From an uncultured Burkholderiales bacterium (GTDB lineage Bacteria > Pseudomonadota > Gammaproteobacteria > Burkholderiales > Burkholderiaceae_C): a stretch of 64,000 nucleotides of DNA. Under the pieces are notes generated by a model. The model worked only from the letters and a program-made list of their open reading frames with translations, was not told where the DNA came from and made no database searches. The stretch is from assembly GCA_903871545.1 (NCBI GenBank), contig CAIQHG010000049.1:62001-126000 (forward strand). Reading direction: 5' to 3'. Each line of letters begins with the position of its first letter. Positions within the stretch are counted from its first letter, which is position 1. The translations under genes were made by a program, and so were the position numbers. This document shows positions 9,268-18,790 of the stretch, one piece after another.

Positions 9268-10791
9268 TCAATTCAATTTTTCGCTCCCTCCCCCAAGCGC
9301 TTTAAAAAGCGTAAATTCATTTGTATAGCTTGACAGCATCAAAGTAATTAAATTTTGCTTAGCCGCGTACAAAGACCTTTGCGAGTCTAGAACATTTAAG
9401 TAACTGTAAATGCCGTTATCATACCTGGCTTGAGAGAGTTTGAGACTAAGCTCTGTGGCCTGGACTAAGGATTTTTGAGAGCTGAGTTCATCTTTAATAT
9501 TTTCTTGCAATGCAAGGGCGTCAGCAACTTCTTTAAATGCATTTTGTATCAATTTTTCATATAAATTGATGGCAATTTTTTGATTGCTCTGAGCTATTTT
9601 TAAATTTGCAGATATCCTTCCACCATCAAATATAGGTAAGTTAATTTGCGGCATAAAAAGCCAAGATCTAGATCCCGCACTAAAGAGTCCATTTAACGCT
9701 GGGCTTGCAGTTCCGTAAAAAGTGGTCATTGAGATGCTAGGAAAATAAGCGGCCCTAGCCGCTCCTATGTTGGCATTAGCTGCAATCAATTGGTGCTCTG
9801 CATCTAAAATATCTGGACGCTGGGCAAGTAAATCTGATGGTATACCTGCAGGTGTTTCTATAACAGTAGGGGTATCCAAAAAGTCTGAGATTAGCAACTC
9901 AGGGGGTAAAGCTGCGCCCGCCAACAGAGTCAGTAAATTGGTATCTTGCGCAACCAAAGTCTTATATTTTGCAATATCAACTTTGGCACTCTCAACCGTA
10001 GAGCGTGACAGACTCAGGTCCAATTCGGAGATGACACCCAACTCAAACCTGCGTTTATCCATCTCCAACGTTTGCTGTTGCGCATTTAGTGTTTGCTCAG
10101 CCAGTTGAAGACGCAACCGGTCTGCAGACAAGGTCAGGTATTGTGTCGCTACTTGAGCAATCAAACTAACGCGAACAGTCTGCGCCGCCTCTGAGGTACT
10201 TAAGTACTGCTGAAAAGCTGAGTCTTTGAGGCTTTGCAACCGACCAAACATATCCAACTCGTAGGAGCTAAACCCAAGGCCAGCACTGTAGTCATGCATG
10301 ATGGATACTTGCCCGCTTTGGGATAGATTTGCTGGCGTCTTGGTTGCAGTATTTGCTAGAGTTGCATTTATTTTTGGAAACAAATCTGCGCTAGATACTT
10401 GGTACTGAGCCTGCGCTTTTTGAACCTGTAAAGCTACTACCCTTAAGTCCCTATTATTTTTTAAAGCTAAATTTATAATCTCTTTTAATTTTGCATCCCT
10501 TACAAAATCTTGCCATGAAAGAGAGAATTTTTTACTCTTTTGCTCTACATCCGCCACTGCCTTGAGGCTGGAGAGCTTACCGACATCAGTTCGCGGATAC
10601 GCACTTTGAACAGGAAGCTCAGGTCTTTCGTACTTTGAGACCAAAGGTGTGCACGCTTGTAGACTTAAAAGCCCTGCAAGCAGAGACCTGCAGGCTAGGG
10701 TCAATTTTCCTCCTGAAACTGGACTACTCTTTTTCGTGCCGATTAGATTAAATAAGTCAATAAGCGAAGTAAGGTTAGGGTGAGGAATCAT
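9268..10791 (-). CDS. RND efflux outer-membrane lipoprotein (OprM/NodT family)
   Basis: A 507-residue outer membrane factor. A lipobox LSLQAC lies near residue 47 after a hydrophobic stretch, so the mature protein should be lipid-anchored. Two OEP repeats follow, with typical motifs: NNRDLRVVALQVQKAQAQYQVSSADLFPKI, ELDMFGRLQSLKDSA, RPDILDAEHQLIAANANIGAARAAYFPSI and LNVLDSQRSLYAAKQNL. It forms the trimeric exit channel of the tripartite pump. Its ATG shares its A with the stop of the pump gene (TAATG). The 40 residues before the lipobox are unusually long, so the true start may be internal. Confidence 0.92.
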   Translation of the reverse strand: MIPHPNLTSLIDLFNLIGTKKSSPVSGGKLTLACRSLLAGLLSLQACTPLVSKYERPELPVQSAYPRTDVGKLSSLKAVADVEQKSKKFSLSWQDFVRDAKLKEIINLALKNNRDLRVVALQVQKAQAQYQVSSADLFPKINATLANTATKTPANLSQSGQVSIMHDYSAGLGFSSYELDMFGRLQSLKDSAFQQYLSTSEAAQTVRVSLIAQVATQYLTLSADRLRLQLAEQTLNAQQQTLEMDKRRFELGVISELDLSLSRSTVESAKVDIAKYKTLVAQDTNLLTLLAGAALPPELLISDFLDTPTVIETPAGIPSDLLAQRPDILDAEHQLIAANANIGAARAAYFPSISMTTFYGTASPALNGLFSAGSRSWLFMPQINLPIFDGGRISANLKIAQSNQKIAINLYEKLIQNAFKEVADALALQENIKDELSSQKSLVQATELSLKLSQARYDNGIYSYLNVLDSQRSLYAAKQNLITLMLSSYTNEFTLFKALGGGSEKLN

Positions 10792-13700
10792 TATTGATCC
10801 TTGGTTTGAGCAGGGCTAAGCTGGCCTAAGTCGCCCCGATCCTCAAATACTTTACGTACCCAAACAAATGACAGCGGTACAAAGAAAATACCCAATGCAG
10901 TGGCACTTATCATGCCCCCCAAAACACTGGTACCAATTGCGTTTTGTGCGCCTGAGCCTGCTCCGTGGCTAATTGCCAATGGCAACACGCCAAAGCCAAA
11001 TGCGAGAGAGGTCATTAAAATGGGGCGTAACCTCATTTTGACAGCGTCTAAGGTTGACTCAACCAGTTCACCGCCCGCCTGCATCTGCGCTTTTGCAAAC
11101 TGCACAATCAAGATGGCATTCTTCGCTGATAGGCCTACAGTGGTTAAAAGACCAACCTGTAAATAAACGTCATCAGCAAAACCTCTCAAAAATGCGGCTA
11201 AAACTGCCCCTACAATTCCCAAAGGGACAACCAAAATAACAGAGAACGGAATAGCCCAGCTTTCATACAAAGCTGCTAGACATAAGAAAACAAACAAAAT
11301 AGACACCGAATACAAGATAGGGGCTTGGTTACTTGAACCACTTTCTTGGTCAGAGATACCAGTCCACTCATATCCAATACCCTCGGGTAATTGCTCGACC
11401 AATTTAACCATCTCTTTTAGCGCCTCCCCTGAGCTCTTACCCGCAGCTGCCTGCCCCTGAATCTCAACAGATGGTAACCCGTTGTATCTCTCCCTCCTAG
11501 GTGAGGCATAGGACCAACGACCGCTTGAGAAAGCAGAAAAAGGCACCATCTCACCTTTGCCATTTCTAGCAAACCATCTAGACACATCTTGGGGCAGCAT
11601 CCGAGACTCAGCTATTCCTTGAATGTAGACCTTTTTAATTCTCCCTTTGTCGATGAAGTCGTTTACGTAGGCACTTCCTAAAGCAGCGCTTATCTCAGTG
11701 TTAATCTCTGTCAAAGAAAGTCCAAGGGTTGCCGCCTTTAGCTGATCAATATCTAAGCGGTACTCCGGGGTATCGTCTTGTCCGTTGGGGCGGACCGCAA
11801 CTAAAACTGGACTTTTAGCAGCTAAACCCAACAACTGATTTCTAGCTTGCATCAATTTATCATGCCCAAGTCCCGCCTTATCCTGGAGTTGGAGGTCAAA
11901 TCCACTGGCATTACCCAGCTCTAAGGCCGCTGGCGGGGCAAAAGCAAAGACACGAGCGTCCCTTATTTGTGAAAACGCCTTCATCGCCCTGGTAACTACA
12001 GCCTGCACTCTTTGATCTGCTCTTGTGCGCTGATCCCAGGGTTTGAGTCTGACAAAGGCCAATCCCGCATTTTGTCCACTTCCCCCAAAACTAAAGCCCA
12101 CAACACCAAACATTGTTTGCACGTTTTCTTTCTCGTCAACTAGAAAATGATGTTCCACGGCCTTTACCACTTCAAGTGTCCGTTCCTGGGTAGCTCCGGC
12201 GGGCAAAACTATTTGCGAGTAGAGCACGCCTTGGTCCTCATCTGGCAAAAATCCACCTGGTTGAAATGCAAATAAAACACACATTGCACCCACGAGTGCC
12301 AGATAAATTATTAAATAAGGAGTTGATTTAAAAAGAATCTTAGCAACTCTATTTTGATAACTTTGACTGTTTCGATCAAACATCCTGTTAAACCAACCAA
12401 AAAATCCTCTATTTGATAAAGCGTGGCCGCGCTCAACTGGTTTAAGCAGTGTGGCACATAGGGCTGGTGTCAAAATTAAAGCGACAACCACTGATAGCAC
12501 CATGGCAGAGACCACGGTGACTGAGAATTGTCTATAAATAACTCCCGTTGACCCCCCAAAGAAAGCCATGGGCACATAAACAGCGGATAAAACGAGCGCA
12601 ATACCAATTAGTGCACCCGTGATTTGGCCCATTGATTTTTGAGTGGCCTCTTTTGGTGATAGGCCATCTTCGTGCATCACACGCTCTACGTTTTCTACGA
12701 CCACAATCGCATCATCAACAAGCAAACCAATCGCTAAAACCATGGCAAACATCGTAAGCGTGTTAATTGAGTATCCAAACGCGTTCAACACTGCAAATGT
12801 TCCCAGTAACACAACAGGCACTGCAATAGTAGGAATCAAAGTGGCCCTGAAGTTTTGAAGAAACAAGTACATGATTAAGAAAACAAGTACTACCGCTTCG
12901 AAAAGAGTTTTTATCACCTCCTCGATTGATAACTTCACATAAGGTGTAGTGTCATAAGCAACTACGGCTTTCATCCCGGGCGGAAAAAATTTAGATAAAC
13001 TCTCAAGTTTTGCTTTCACGGCAACGGCAGTGTCTAGTGCATTAGCCCCGGTGGACATTTTTATCGCAATTCCAGTTGCAGGATGTGTATTAAATCTAGC
13101 AAGTGTTCCGTAGTTTTCACTACCCAACTCTATTTTTGCCACATCTGCCAGACGAACAACGGCACCTTGAAAATTCGTCTTCAGGATGATTTTTTTGAAC
13201 TCCTGAGGGGTTTGAAGTCTACTTTGAGCAGTAATAGTTGCATTGAGTTGCTGACCCTTGACGGACGGGGTGCCTCCAAGTTGTCCCGCAGAGACTTGGG
13301 CATTTTGCGCTTGAATCGCACTTATCACGTCAACCGGAGTTAACTTAAAAGTCGTTAACCTGGCAGGATCTAGCCATATGCGCATTGCATACTGACCACC
13401 AAACATCGTCACGTCCCCAACCCCCTTGACACGAGAGACAGTATCCATAACGTTAGCGGCCACATAATCAGCCAAATCAAATTGAGACATGCTATCGTCT
13501 TCAGAGACAAAGGCCATCACCATTAGAAAGTTTTTAGTAGATTTCGCGACTGTCAAGCCTTGTTGCTGAACCACTTGAGGCAACAAAGGCATTGCAAGCT
13601 GTAATTTGTTTTGAACCTGTACTTGCCCTATATCTGGATTGGTCCCGTTTTCAAGGGTAAGGGTAATGTTGACAGCCCCGGAGGAGTCACTGCTTGAGGA

Positions 13701-13934
13701 CATATAGCGAAGTCCGTCTATACCCTTCATTTTTTGCTCGATGACTTGAGTGACTGAATCTTCAACGGTTTGCGCAGACGCGCCTGGATAATTCCCTGTG
13801 ATGGATATTGCTGGAGGTGCTATAGCAGGGTACTGAGCCACTGGCAAGGTGACTATGGATATTATTCCTGCCATCATAATGACAATGGCAATAACCCAAG
13901 CAAAGATGGGGCGATCTATAAAAAATCGTGACAT
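10791..13934 (-). CDS. RND multidrug efflux pump permease (AcrB/MexB, HAE1 family)
   Basis: A 1047-residue protein of full AcrB length: [24 protein letters not shown] is TM1, with two large periplasmic porter/docking domains. The proton-relay residues are visible: the Asp pair in [20 protein letters not shown] (TM4) and the Lys in [16 protein letters not shown] (TM10). It should be an inner-membrane proton/drug antiporter. It lies between the adaptor gene (18 bp upstream) and the outer membrane lipoprotein gene (1-bp overlap). No local regulator gene is present. The drug range cannot be read from sequence. Confidence 0.95.
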   Translation of the reverse strand: MSRFFIDRPIFAWVIAIVIMMAGIISIVTLPVAQYPAIAPPAISITGNYPGASAQTVEDSVTQVIEQKMKGIDGLRYMSSSSDSSGAVNITLTLENGTNPDIGQVQVQNKLQLAMPLLPQVVQQQGLTVAKSTKNFLMVMAFVSEDDSMSQFDLADYVAANVMDTVSRVKGVGDVTMFGGQYAMRIWLDPARLTTFKLTPVDVISAIQAQNAQVSAGQLGGTPSVKGQQLNATITAQSRLQTPQEFKKIILKTNFQGAVVRLADVAKIELGSENYGTLARFNTHPATGIAIKMSTGANALDTAVAVKAKLESLSKFFPPGMKAVVAYDTTPYVKLSIEEVIKTLFEAVVLVFLIMYLFLQNFRATLIPTIAVPVVLLGTFAVLNAFGYSINTLTMFAMVLAIGLLVDDAIVVVENVERVMHEDGLSPKEATQKSMGQITGALIGIALVLSAVYVPMAFFGGSTGVIYRQFSVTVVSAMVLSVVVALILTPALCATLLKPVERGHALSNRGFFGWFNRMFDRNSQSYQNRVAKILFKSTPYLIIYLALVGAMCVLFAFQPGGFLPDEDQGVLYSQIVLPAGATQERTLEVVKAVEHHFLVDEKENVQTMFGVVGFSFGGSGQNAGLAFVRLKPWDQRTRADQRVQAVVTRAMKAFSQIRDARVFAFAPPAALELGNASGFDLQLQDKAGLGHDKLMQARNQLLGLAAKSPVLVAVRPNGQDDTPEYRLDIDQLKAATLGLSLTEINTEISAALGSAYVNDFIDKGRIKKVYIQGIAESRMLPQDVSRWFARNGKGEMVPFSAFSSGRWSYASPRRERYNGLPSVEIQGQAAAGKSSGEALKEMVKLVEQLPEGIGYEWTGISDQESGSSNQAPILYSVSILFVFLCLAALYESWAIPFSVILVVPLGIVGAVLAAFLRGFADDVYLQVGLLTTVGLSAKNAILIVQFAKAQMQAGGELVESTLDAVKMRLRPILMTSLAFGFGVLPLAISHGAGSGAQNAIGTSVLGGMISATALGIFFVPLSFVWVRKVFEDRGDLGQLSPAQTKDQ

Positions 13935-13952
13935 AAGTGGTGCAGACCTTGA

Positions 13953-15161
13953 TTATTTAGGAGCTTGATTCGGTGCAGGATGCGCTGGGTCTGCACTCGC
14001 TCCTAGCTTGGCCTCTTTTGGGGCAACTTGTGCAGATGCACCGGGTTTTATTTTTTGTAATCCGTCAACAATCAAAAGATCCCCGGGTTTGAGTCCACTT
14101 TTAACGACCCATCGATCCCGTATTGCCTCGCCCAGTTCTAAAGTGCGCAACTCAACCTTTGACTCAGTGTTTAAAACCAATGCAGTTGCATTTCCCCTTG
14201 CATCGTGAGTAACGCCTTGCTGAGGAACGATAAGACCTTTATCGTTTACGCCCTCCTCCAAAACCGCACGCACAAACATACCCGGTAATAGGTCTTGCTT
14301 TGGGTTGGGAAAAACCGCCCTCAGAGTCACCGACCCAGTACCTGAGTCGACGGTTACATCGGAGAACTGAAATTTACCCTCAAGAGGGTAAACAATCTTG
14401 TCATCAAGAATCAATTTCATCTTGACCGAGTCTTTACCTGCGCGTTTTAATAATCCTGCCTCAAGCGCTCTTTTGATCCGCATGAGCTCCGTGCTCGATT
14501 GAATCACATCGACATAAATGGGATCGAGTTTTTGGACTGTAGTGAGGGCATTTGCTTGATTGGCCGTTACAAGCGCACCGGGTGTAAATGTGGAGATACC
14601 GACACGCCCAGAGATGGGGGACGCTATTTGAGTGTAGCCAAGATTTATGGTCGCAGTTTGCACGGCAGCCGCATTTGATTGAACATCGGCCTGCGCTTGC
14701 TTGTAGGAGGCATCCACGTCATCAAAGTCTTGCTTTGAAACTGCGTTAATTTTTACAAGCTCCTGAAATCTTTGACTCTTAAGCTTAATTGCTTCCAGAT
14801 TTGCTTTTGCCTTTGCTAAGTTAGCGAGTGTGCTGTCTAAAGAGGCTTTGTAAAGTGCAGAGTCAATTTGATAAAGAACCTGCCCTACTTGCACATCTGC
14901 TCCCTCTGTGAATAGACGTTTTTGGATGACCCCGCTGATTTGCGGTCTAACCTCCGCTATTTGAAGGGGACTAACTCTTCCCGGCAATTCAGTGAAAACA
15001 GAAACTGATTCTGGGCTAACCTCAAAAACCCCCACTAAAGGGACCGCGGGCGGGCCAATGGGAGAGGGGCTTTTGTTGCAACCTTGAAGCAAAAAAACAT
15101 AAAAGATTGATACTATTAAGAGGTATGAGCGAAATTGAAAAAAGAAATAAGGTTTATACAT
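13953..15161 (-). CDS. RND efflux periplasmic adaptor lipoprotein (AcrA/MexA family)
   Basis: A 402-residue membrane fusion protein. The N-terminal membrane segment ends in lipobox LLQGC, so it is a lipoprotein. The barrel-sandwich opening is AEVRPQISGVIQKRLFTEGADVQVGQVLYQID, followed by an alpha-helical hairpin (about residues 100-170) and GYTQIASPISGRVGIS, where the lipoyl half closes. The C-terminus is Ala/Pro-rich and likely disordered. It links the inner-membrane pump to the outer-membrane channel and is the first gene of the three-gene operon. Confidence 0.94.
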   Translation of the reverse strand: MYKPYFFFQFRSYLLIVSIFYVFLLQGCNKSPSPIGPPAVPLVGVFEVSPESVSVFTELPGRVSPLQIAEVRPQISGVIQKRLFTEGADVQVGQVLYQIDSALYKASLDSTLANLAKAKANLEAIKLKSQRFQELVKINAVSKQDFDDVDASYKQAQADVQSNAAAVQTATINLGYTQIASPISGRVGISTFTPGALVTANQANALTTVQKLDPIYVDVIQSSTELMRIKRALEAGLLKRAGKDSVKMKLILDDKIVYPLEGKFQFSDVTVDSGTGSVTLRAVFPNPKQDLLPGMFVRAVLEEGVNDKGLIVPQQGVTHDARGNATALVLNTESKVELRTLELGEAIRDRWVVKSGLKPGDLLIVDGLQKIKPGASAQVAPKEAKLGASADPAHPAPNQAPK

Positions 15162-15209
15162 AATTACCGCTTAAACAATCAAGGAAATAAATCAAACTTT
15201 CATTTTAAG

Positions 15210-15233
15210 TTACTTGAATGTGCGCAAGTGTAA
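15210..15233. promoter_or_regulatory. Imperfect palindrome upstream of the RND operon, possible operator
   Basis: TTACTTG (15210-15216) and CAAGTGTAA (15225-15233) form imperfect inverted arms around an 8-bp centre, about 50 bp before the adaptor start. TetR-type repressors of RND pumps bind sites of this size, but no such gene is in the window and the arms differ by a 2-bp indel. This is a weak candidate. Confidence 0.25.
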
Positions 15234-15346
15234 AATGAATAAAAAAAACACTCACTTCAGTTAATGGGCATTCATTGAAAAAATAAGTCCCAAATTAGTG
15301 CCCAGACTCAGCTCATGTAGAGATTAACTACTCGCTTTAGGGCCAG

Positions 15347-16147
15347 TTAACGGAGCTTTAAAACAGCTTGGGAAAACTCCACAAACCCTAGCCCCCCTTT
15401 AGAGGGGGTAATCCATTTTGGCTTATGTTTCAGTTTTCCCAATTGATCTGTAATATTGGCAACACCAAATGAGAGATTAAAAAATTCAAACATTGGCTCA
15501 TCATTTAATGAGTCACCAATAAAAAGGCATTGATCGTTTACATCCTCCAGTCTTATATTCCATAGTTCTTGCGCCATCAGCTTACTCGATGAGAGTTTAT
15601 CCCACTCACCCCAAAAAGCGTTTAAATGAATGGAGCTGGTTTTGATGTTGAGCCCCCGGTTTTTCAAAAAAACTTTGATCTCCGTAAGTTGACTTTCTCC
15701 CCTGATGGAGAAAAGCTCAATGGCTAAATCATAGAGTCTACAAAATTGATCGCTAGCAAGCTTAATGCTTGGAAAACTCTTTAGGATGTCCTGTTTTAGC
15801 AGAGTCAAATCGATCGAATATTGGTGTCTCAGTGTTTGCGCTACAAGGTGTCTGGTTTGAGCTTGGTGATTATTTGCGTCTTTGAACATATAAAAAGCGC
15901 CACTCTCACCCACCACAGCACAGACTGGCCACATCCTTAGGATACAGTCACACCACCCAGCTGGCCCCCCAGTCACTGGAACTATTTTGTATCCTCTCGC
16001 ACCCAAATCACAAATAGCTTGGTAGGCTTGAGGCAACAAAGCTCCGTCACTGGTGATGGTGTCATCCACATCGGTAAAAATATACTTTAGCTCAGCGGCC
16101 TCATGTTGCGGGAAATTTGAAAGTGGACTCATACCCTGTGGACCCAT
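15347..16147 (-). CDS. HAD-superfamily phosphatase (Cof/MPGP-like)
   Basis: A 266-residue HAD hydrolase. Motif I is YIFTDVDDTITSDG with the Asp nucleophile and the acid/base Asp two residues on. The motif II region is KIVPVTGGPAGWCD, and motif IV is FIGDSLNDEPMFEFF. The cap position resembles the type IIB (Cof, sucrose-phosphatase or mannosyl-3-phosphoglycerate phosphatase) group. Substrate unknown. Its ATG overlaps the stop of the hydratase-like gene by one base (TAATG), so the two are coupled. Confidence 0.82.
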   Translation of the reverse strand: MGPQGMSPLSNFPQHEAAELKYIFTDVDDTITSDGALLPQAYQAICDLGARGYKIVPVTGGPAGWCDCILRMWPVCAVVGESGAFYMFKDANNHQAQTRHLVAQTLRHQYSIDLTLLKQDILKSFPSIKLASDQFCRLYDLAIELFSIRGESQLTEIKVFLKNRGLNIKTSSIHLNAFWGEWDKLSSSKLMAQELWNIRLEDVNDQCLFIGDSLNDEPMFEFFNLSFGVANITDQLGKLKHKPKWITPSKGGLGFVEFSQAVLKLR

Positions 16148-16950
16148 TAATCCACAAAATTGAGTTGATATTTGAAACTCTCAAAACTGAACTCCACCGT
16201 CCAACTTTCTCCGGGATGAATAGGCCAAGCATCGGTCCAAGTCCCCGTTGTGACAATATCGCCTGGCTGAATATCCGTAGCTCCTGGACAAGCGCGAAGC
16301 TCCTTTAGAAAATAATGAAGCGCCTGCAATGGGCTATCTAAAACGTTTGAACCAGGACCTGAGTCCACACATTCGTCCCCCTTGAATAAACGAGCCTGCG
16401 AGTTAGAGAGCAATTCAATTAGATTTTTACCGCTAGAAGAAACGCTTTTGATGGGAAAACGTTTACCTACTCCGAGTCTGGCGTGCAAACCACTGTCTAA
16501 AATAGTCTCAACTGCGGTAAATTTCCATTCTGCCTTGTGTGACTGAACAATCTCAAAGCCTGGCGCTATCCAATCGATTGATTCGTATAAATCTTCCGTA
16601 CTTGCGTCCAGCTTTGGGGTGGATTTAAAACCGAATACTATTTCAGGCTCAATTCGGGGTTGGCAGATATGGGCCAATGAGAGCTGTGTCCCAAGCTCAC
16701 CTCCCCCCGCCAAAGTAGTGTCCCAAATGGTTCCCCACATGGGGGTATAAACATTGTAGAGATCCCAAATGCTTCGATTGGTAAATCCTATTTTGTAGCC
16801 CTTAGGAATCTCCCCTCTGGCCGTACGAAGCGATCTAACTGCCAGTGCGTCGCGATAGGCGTCGGCGGGTAAATAATCTGGGGAAATGCTTGGGGACTGG
16901 GGCCAACAAGCTCCAGAATCATAGTGTTTCAATAATTCTTGTGCATTCAT
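16147..16950 (-). CDS. 2-keto-4-pentenoate hydratase / FAH-fold family protein
   Basis: The ORF track starts at a TTG at 17031, but the conserved protein begins at ATG 16950 (MNAQELLKHYDSG), 11 nt after a GGAG Shine-Dalgarno, giving 267 residues. Family marks are KIGFTNRSIWDLYNVYTPMWGTIWD, the metal ligands in PRIEPEIVFGF, DWIAPGFEIVQSH and GDIVTTGTWTDAWPIHPGE. This is the MhpD/HpaH type of Mg-dependent hydratase or decarboxylase of meta-cleavage pathways. An HpaI-type aldolase lies just upstream on the same strand, so they may act in one route, although a terminator separates them. Confidence 0.85.
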   Translation of the reverse strand: MNAQELLKHYDSGACWPQSPSISPDYLPADAYRDALAVRSLRTARGEIPKGYKIGFTNRSIWDLYNVYTPMWGTIWDTTLAGGGELGTQLSLAHICQPRIEPEIVFGFKSTPKLDASTEDLYESIDWIAPGFEIVQSHKAEWKFTAVETILDSGLHARLGVGKRFPIKSVSSSGKNLIELLSNSQARLFKGDECVDSGPGSNVLDSPLQALHYFLKELRACPGATDIQPGDIVTTGTWTDAWPIHPGESWTVEFSFESFKYQLNFVD

Positions 16951-17040
16951 ATAATTTTCTACTCCAAGTGTTTGCTCGTATCTCCTCTTAAATTTGGGAG
17001 CGCAGTTACCTGTAATGTAACAAAAGAACAATAATTAACC

Positions 17041-17075
17041 AAAAAAAACCACCCCAAATATGACTCGGAGTGGTT
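17041..17075 (-). terminator. Rho-independent terminator after the HpaI-type aldolase gene
   Basis: Read on the minus strand: AACCACTCC, an 11-nt loop, GGGGTGGTT, then a run of Ts. The 9-bp stem contains one G-U pair. It lies about 90 bp downstream of the aldolase stop and before the hydratase gene, so it should end or attenuate the aldolase transcript. Confidence 0.75.
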
Positions 17076-17163
17076 TAAGGTTAACCTTGGTAAGGTAAAG
17101 ATCGGTATGTTCGCAACTTACTTTAAGCTCGCCAAGGTATTAATTACAAATAGGGGACTAACT

Positions 17164-17925
17164 TCACACGAACTCCTTAGCAAGGGCTTCAGCCGCCCTA
17201 GATAGTAGAGCAGCGTCCACGCCAATTGCGGTAAAAGTGGTACCGCATTCAATGAATTGCTTGGCTAGTTCTTTATCTGTCGTTAAAATTCCTGCACCTT
17301 TGTGGCAGGCTCTAATTCTTTTGATGGCGTTTTCAATTGCCTTAATAACTTCAGGATGACTTTGTTGCCCCGGAAAACCGAGACTAGCTGAGAGGTCAGC
17401 CGGACCAATAAAAATGCCGTCTACGCCTTCGACACGGGCTATTTCCTCAATGTTGTCTAAGCCGCTTTGTGTTTCCACCTGTACTAGCAAGCAAAGCTCA
17501 TTTTCACATGTGGTCATGTAATTTTTAACCCTGCCGAAATGTGTTGCTCTTGTAACGGTACTAACACCTCTGATTCCCCTGGGTGGGTAGCGCATTGCAT
17601 TAACTGCATTTTGCGCTTCTTCAGCATTTTGAACGTAAGGCAACAAAAGGGTTTGGACACCCACATCCAAAAGTCTTTTGATCAACAAAGGATCATTCCA
17701 AACCGGCCTTACTATTGAACTTACGGGGTAAGCGGCTAAGGTTTGCAGTTGAGACAGCACGCTGTCCATCTCATTAGGAGAATGCTCCATGTCTATCAAA
17801 AACCAATCGAATCCTGCACCTGCAAGCGCTTCTGCAGAATAAGGGCTTGCGAGCGTCAGCCAAAAACCTTTTTGATGTTTATTGGCTGATAAAGCCTTTT
17901 TAAATCTATTCTCAGGAATGTTCAT
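17164..17925 (-). CDS. HpcH/HpaI family class II aldolase
   Basis: A 253-residue aldolase of the 2,4-dihydroxyhept-2-enedioate / 4-hydroxy-2-oxovalerate aldolase type. Motifs are GFDWFLIDMEHSPNE, VRPVWNDPLLIKRLLDVGVQTLLLPYVQNAEEA, RYPPRGIRGVS, the metal-binding Glu in VQVETQSGLDNIEEI and the metal-binding Asp in FIGPADLSASLG. It performs retro-aldol cleavage to pyruvate or a related 2-oxo acid plus an aldehyde. The neighbouring hydratase-like gene fits a catabolic role, but no ring-cleavage dioxygenase is present here. Confidence 0.88.
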   Translation of the reverse strand: MNIPENRFKKALSANKHQKGFWLTLASPYSAEALAGAGFDWFLIDMEHSPNEMDSVLSQLQTLAAYPVSSIVRPVWNDPLLIKRLLDVGVQTLLLPYVQNAEEAQNAVNAMRYPPRGIRGVSTVTRATHFGRVKNYMTTCENELCLLVQVETQSGLDNIEEIARVEGVDGIFIGPADLSASLGFPGQQSHPEVIKAIENAIKRIRACHKGAGILTTDKELAKQFIECGTTFTAIGVDAALLSRAAEALAKEFV

Positions 17926-18048
17926 AACAAAAAGGGTTCCCCGTTAAAAAAGTAACCCATTATGTCCTTTTAAGAAACGCTGAGAGGCTTCCCAGAATAT
18001 TTAAGTAAGTGAGGTTGACAGCTGTAGAAGTTCAGCCTTACCTTAAAC

Positions 18049-18240
18049 TTAAGCCTTTACTGCTCTAATGTCGGAGTAGATTCTTGCAGCTGGGCGGCTT
18101 TTTTGTTCAGCTTCTTGTGCCACTTGGGCCCTTAAGCGATCAAAAGTCGCCTTAATTTTTGTTGTTTCATAAGAGAACCGCGCAAAGCGCTGTTCGAATT
18201 TTGAAGCCAGGGAATCAGTGAGATAAGCTGTATTGTCCAT
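18049..18240 (-). CDS. Small helical protein of unknown function
   Basis: A 63-residue basic protein with no recognised family: MDNTAYLTDSLASKFEQRF, then a long charged helix rich in Arg, Lys and Glu (about residues 10-50) that could form a coiled coil. A good Shine-Dalgarno (AAGGTAA) precedes the ATG at normal spacing, which supports it as a real gene. It stands alone between the aldolase gene and another small gene, in an AT-rich stretch. Confidence 0.6.
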   Translation of the reverse strand: MDNTAYLTDSLASKFEQRFARFSYETTKIKATFDRLRAQVAQEAEQKSRPAARIYSDIRAVKA

Positions 18241-18434
18241 TTTGTTACCTTAGTAATCTATGCATAATCAACGCTTGAAGTTACTAATTGGTTTACAAAT
18301 TTACTTAAATATTTTAAAAAAAATCAAATAAACAAAATATTAATACTTTTTAGTAAATTTATAAATAAAATGACTTCATAAGTAGCAAAATTAAATTAAT
18401 TCCGGCTTCCAAGAAAACATCAAGAATTTAAATT

Positions 18435-18641
18435 CTACTTTTTGACAGGCACATTTACTGGGTAGTTGGCAGGTCTTTTCATCTGCAAGTTAGTTTCCGG
18501 GCGTTTATCGTCCTTGGTGTGATCCACTTTTTGGGTAAATTGTTTAGCATTTGCATCTCTGACCATGTCAAAAGCAAATGATTGTTTTGCTAGAAAACTA
18601 AAAAAAGAGAGGGAAATTAACGCAAAAGTAAGAATTTTCAT
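18435..18641 (-). CDS. Small secreted protein of unknown function
   Basis: The track ORF begins at 18713, but ATG 18641 has a strong GGAG site seven bases upstream and begins a classical signal peptide, MKILTFALISLSFFSFLAKQSFA, with probable cleavage before FDMVRD. That gives 68 residues and a mature peptide of about 45, rich in Lys, Asp and Pro. There are no Cys residues or known motifs. It is likely periplasmic. Function unknown. Confidence 0.6.
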   Translation of the reverse strand: MKILTFALISLSFFSFLAKQSFAFDMVRDANAKQFTQKVDHTKDDKRPETNLQMKRPANYPVNVPVKK

Positions 18642-18790
18642 GAATGAGCTCCAAAAGTTTTTACCCAAATACAAAGCAATAAAAGGGCCAAAATAAATAC
18701 TTAATTTTGACACCAGGACCTGAGACGCAACGGTTTTGAGAAGGGATGCGGAGAATTTTCTATGTCTCAGGTACTTTGAGTTTTGGAGGT

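Noticed and set aside
10900-13343. Several + strand ORFs opposite the RND pump gene
   Set aside because: They are shadows of the long pump gene, with no family resemblance and atypical composition.
16951-17031. N-terminal 27 residues of the hydratase-like ORF (MFFCYITGN...)
   Set aside because: They start at a TTG without a ribosome site and precede the conserved family start. ATG 16950 is preferred.
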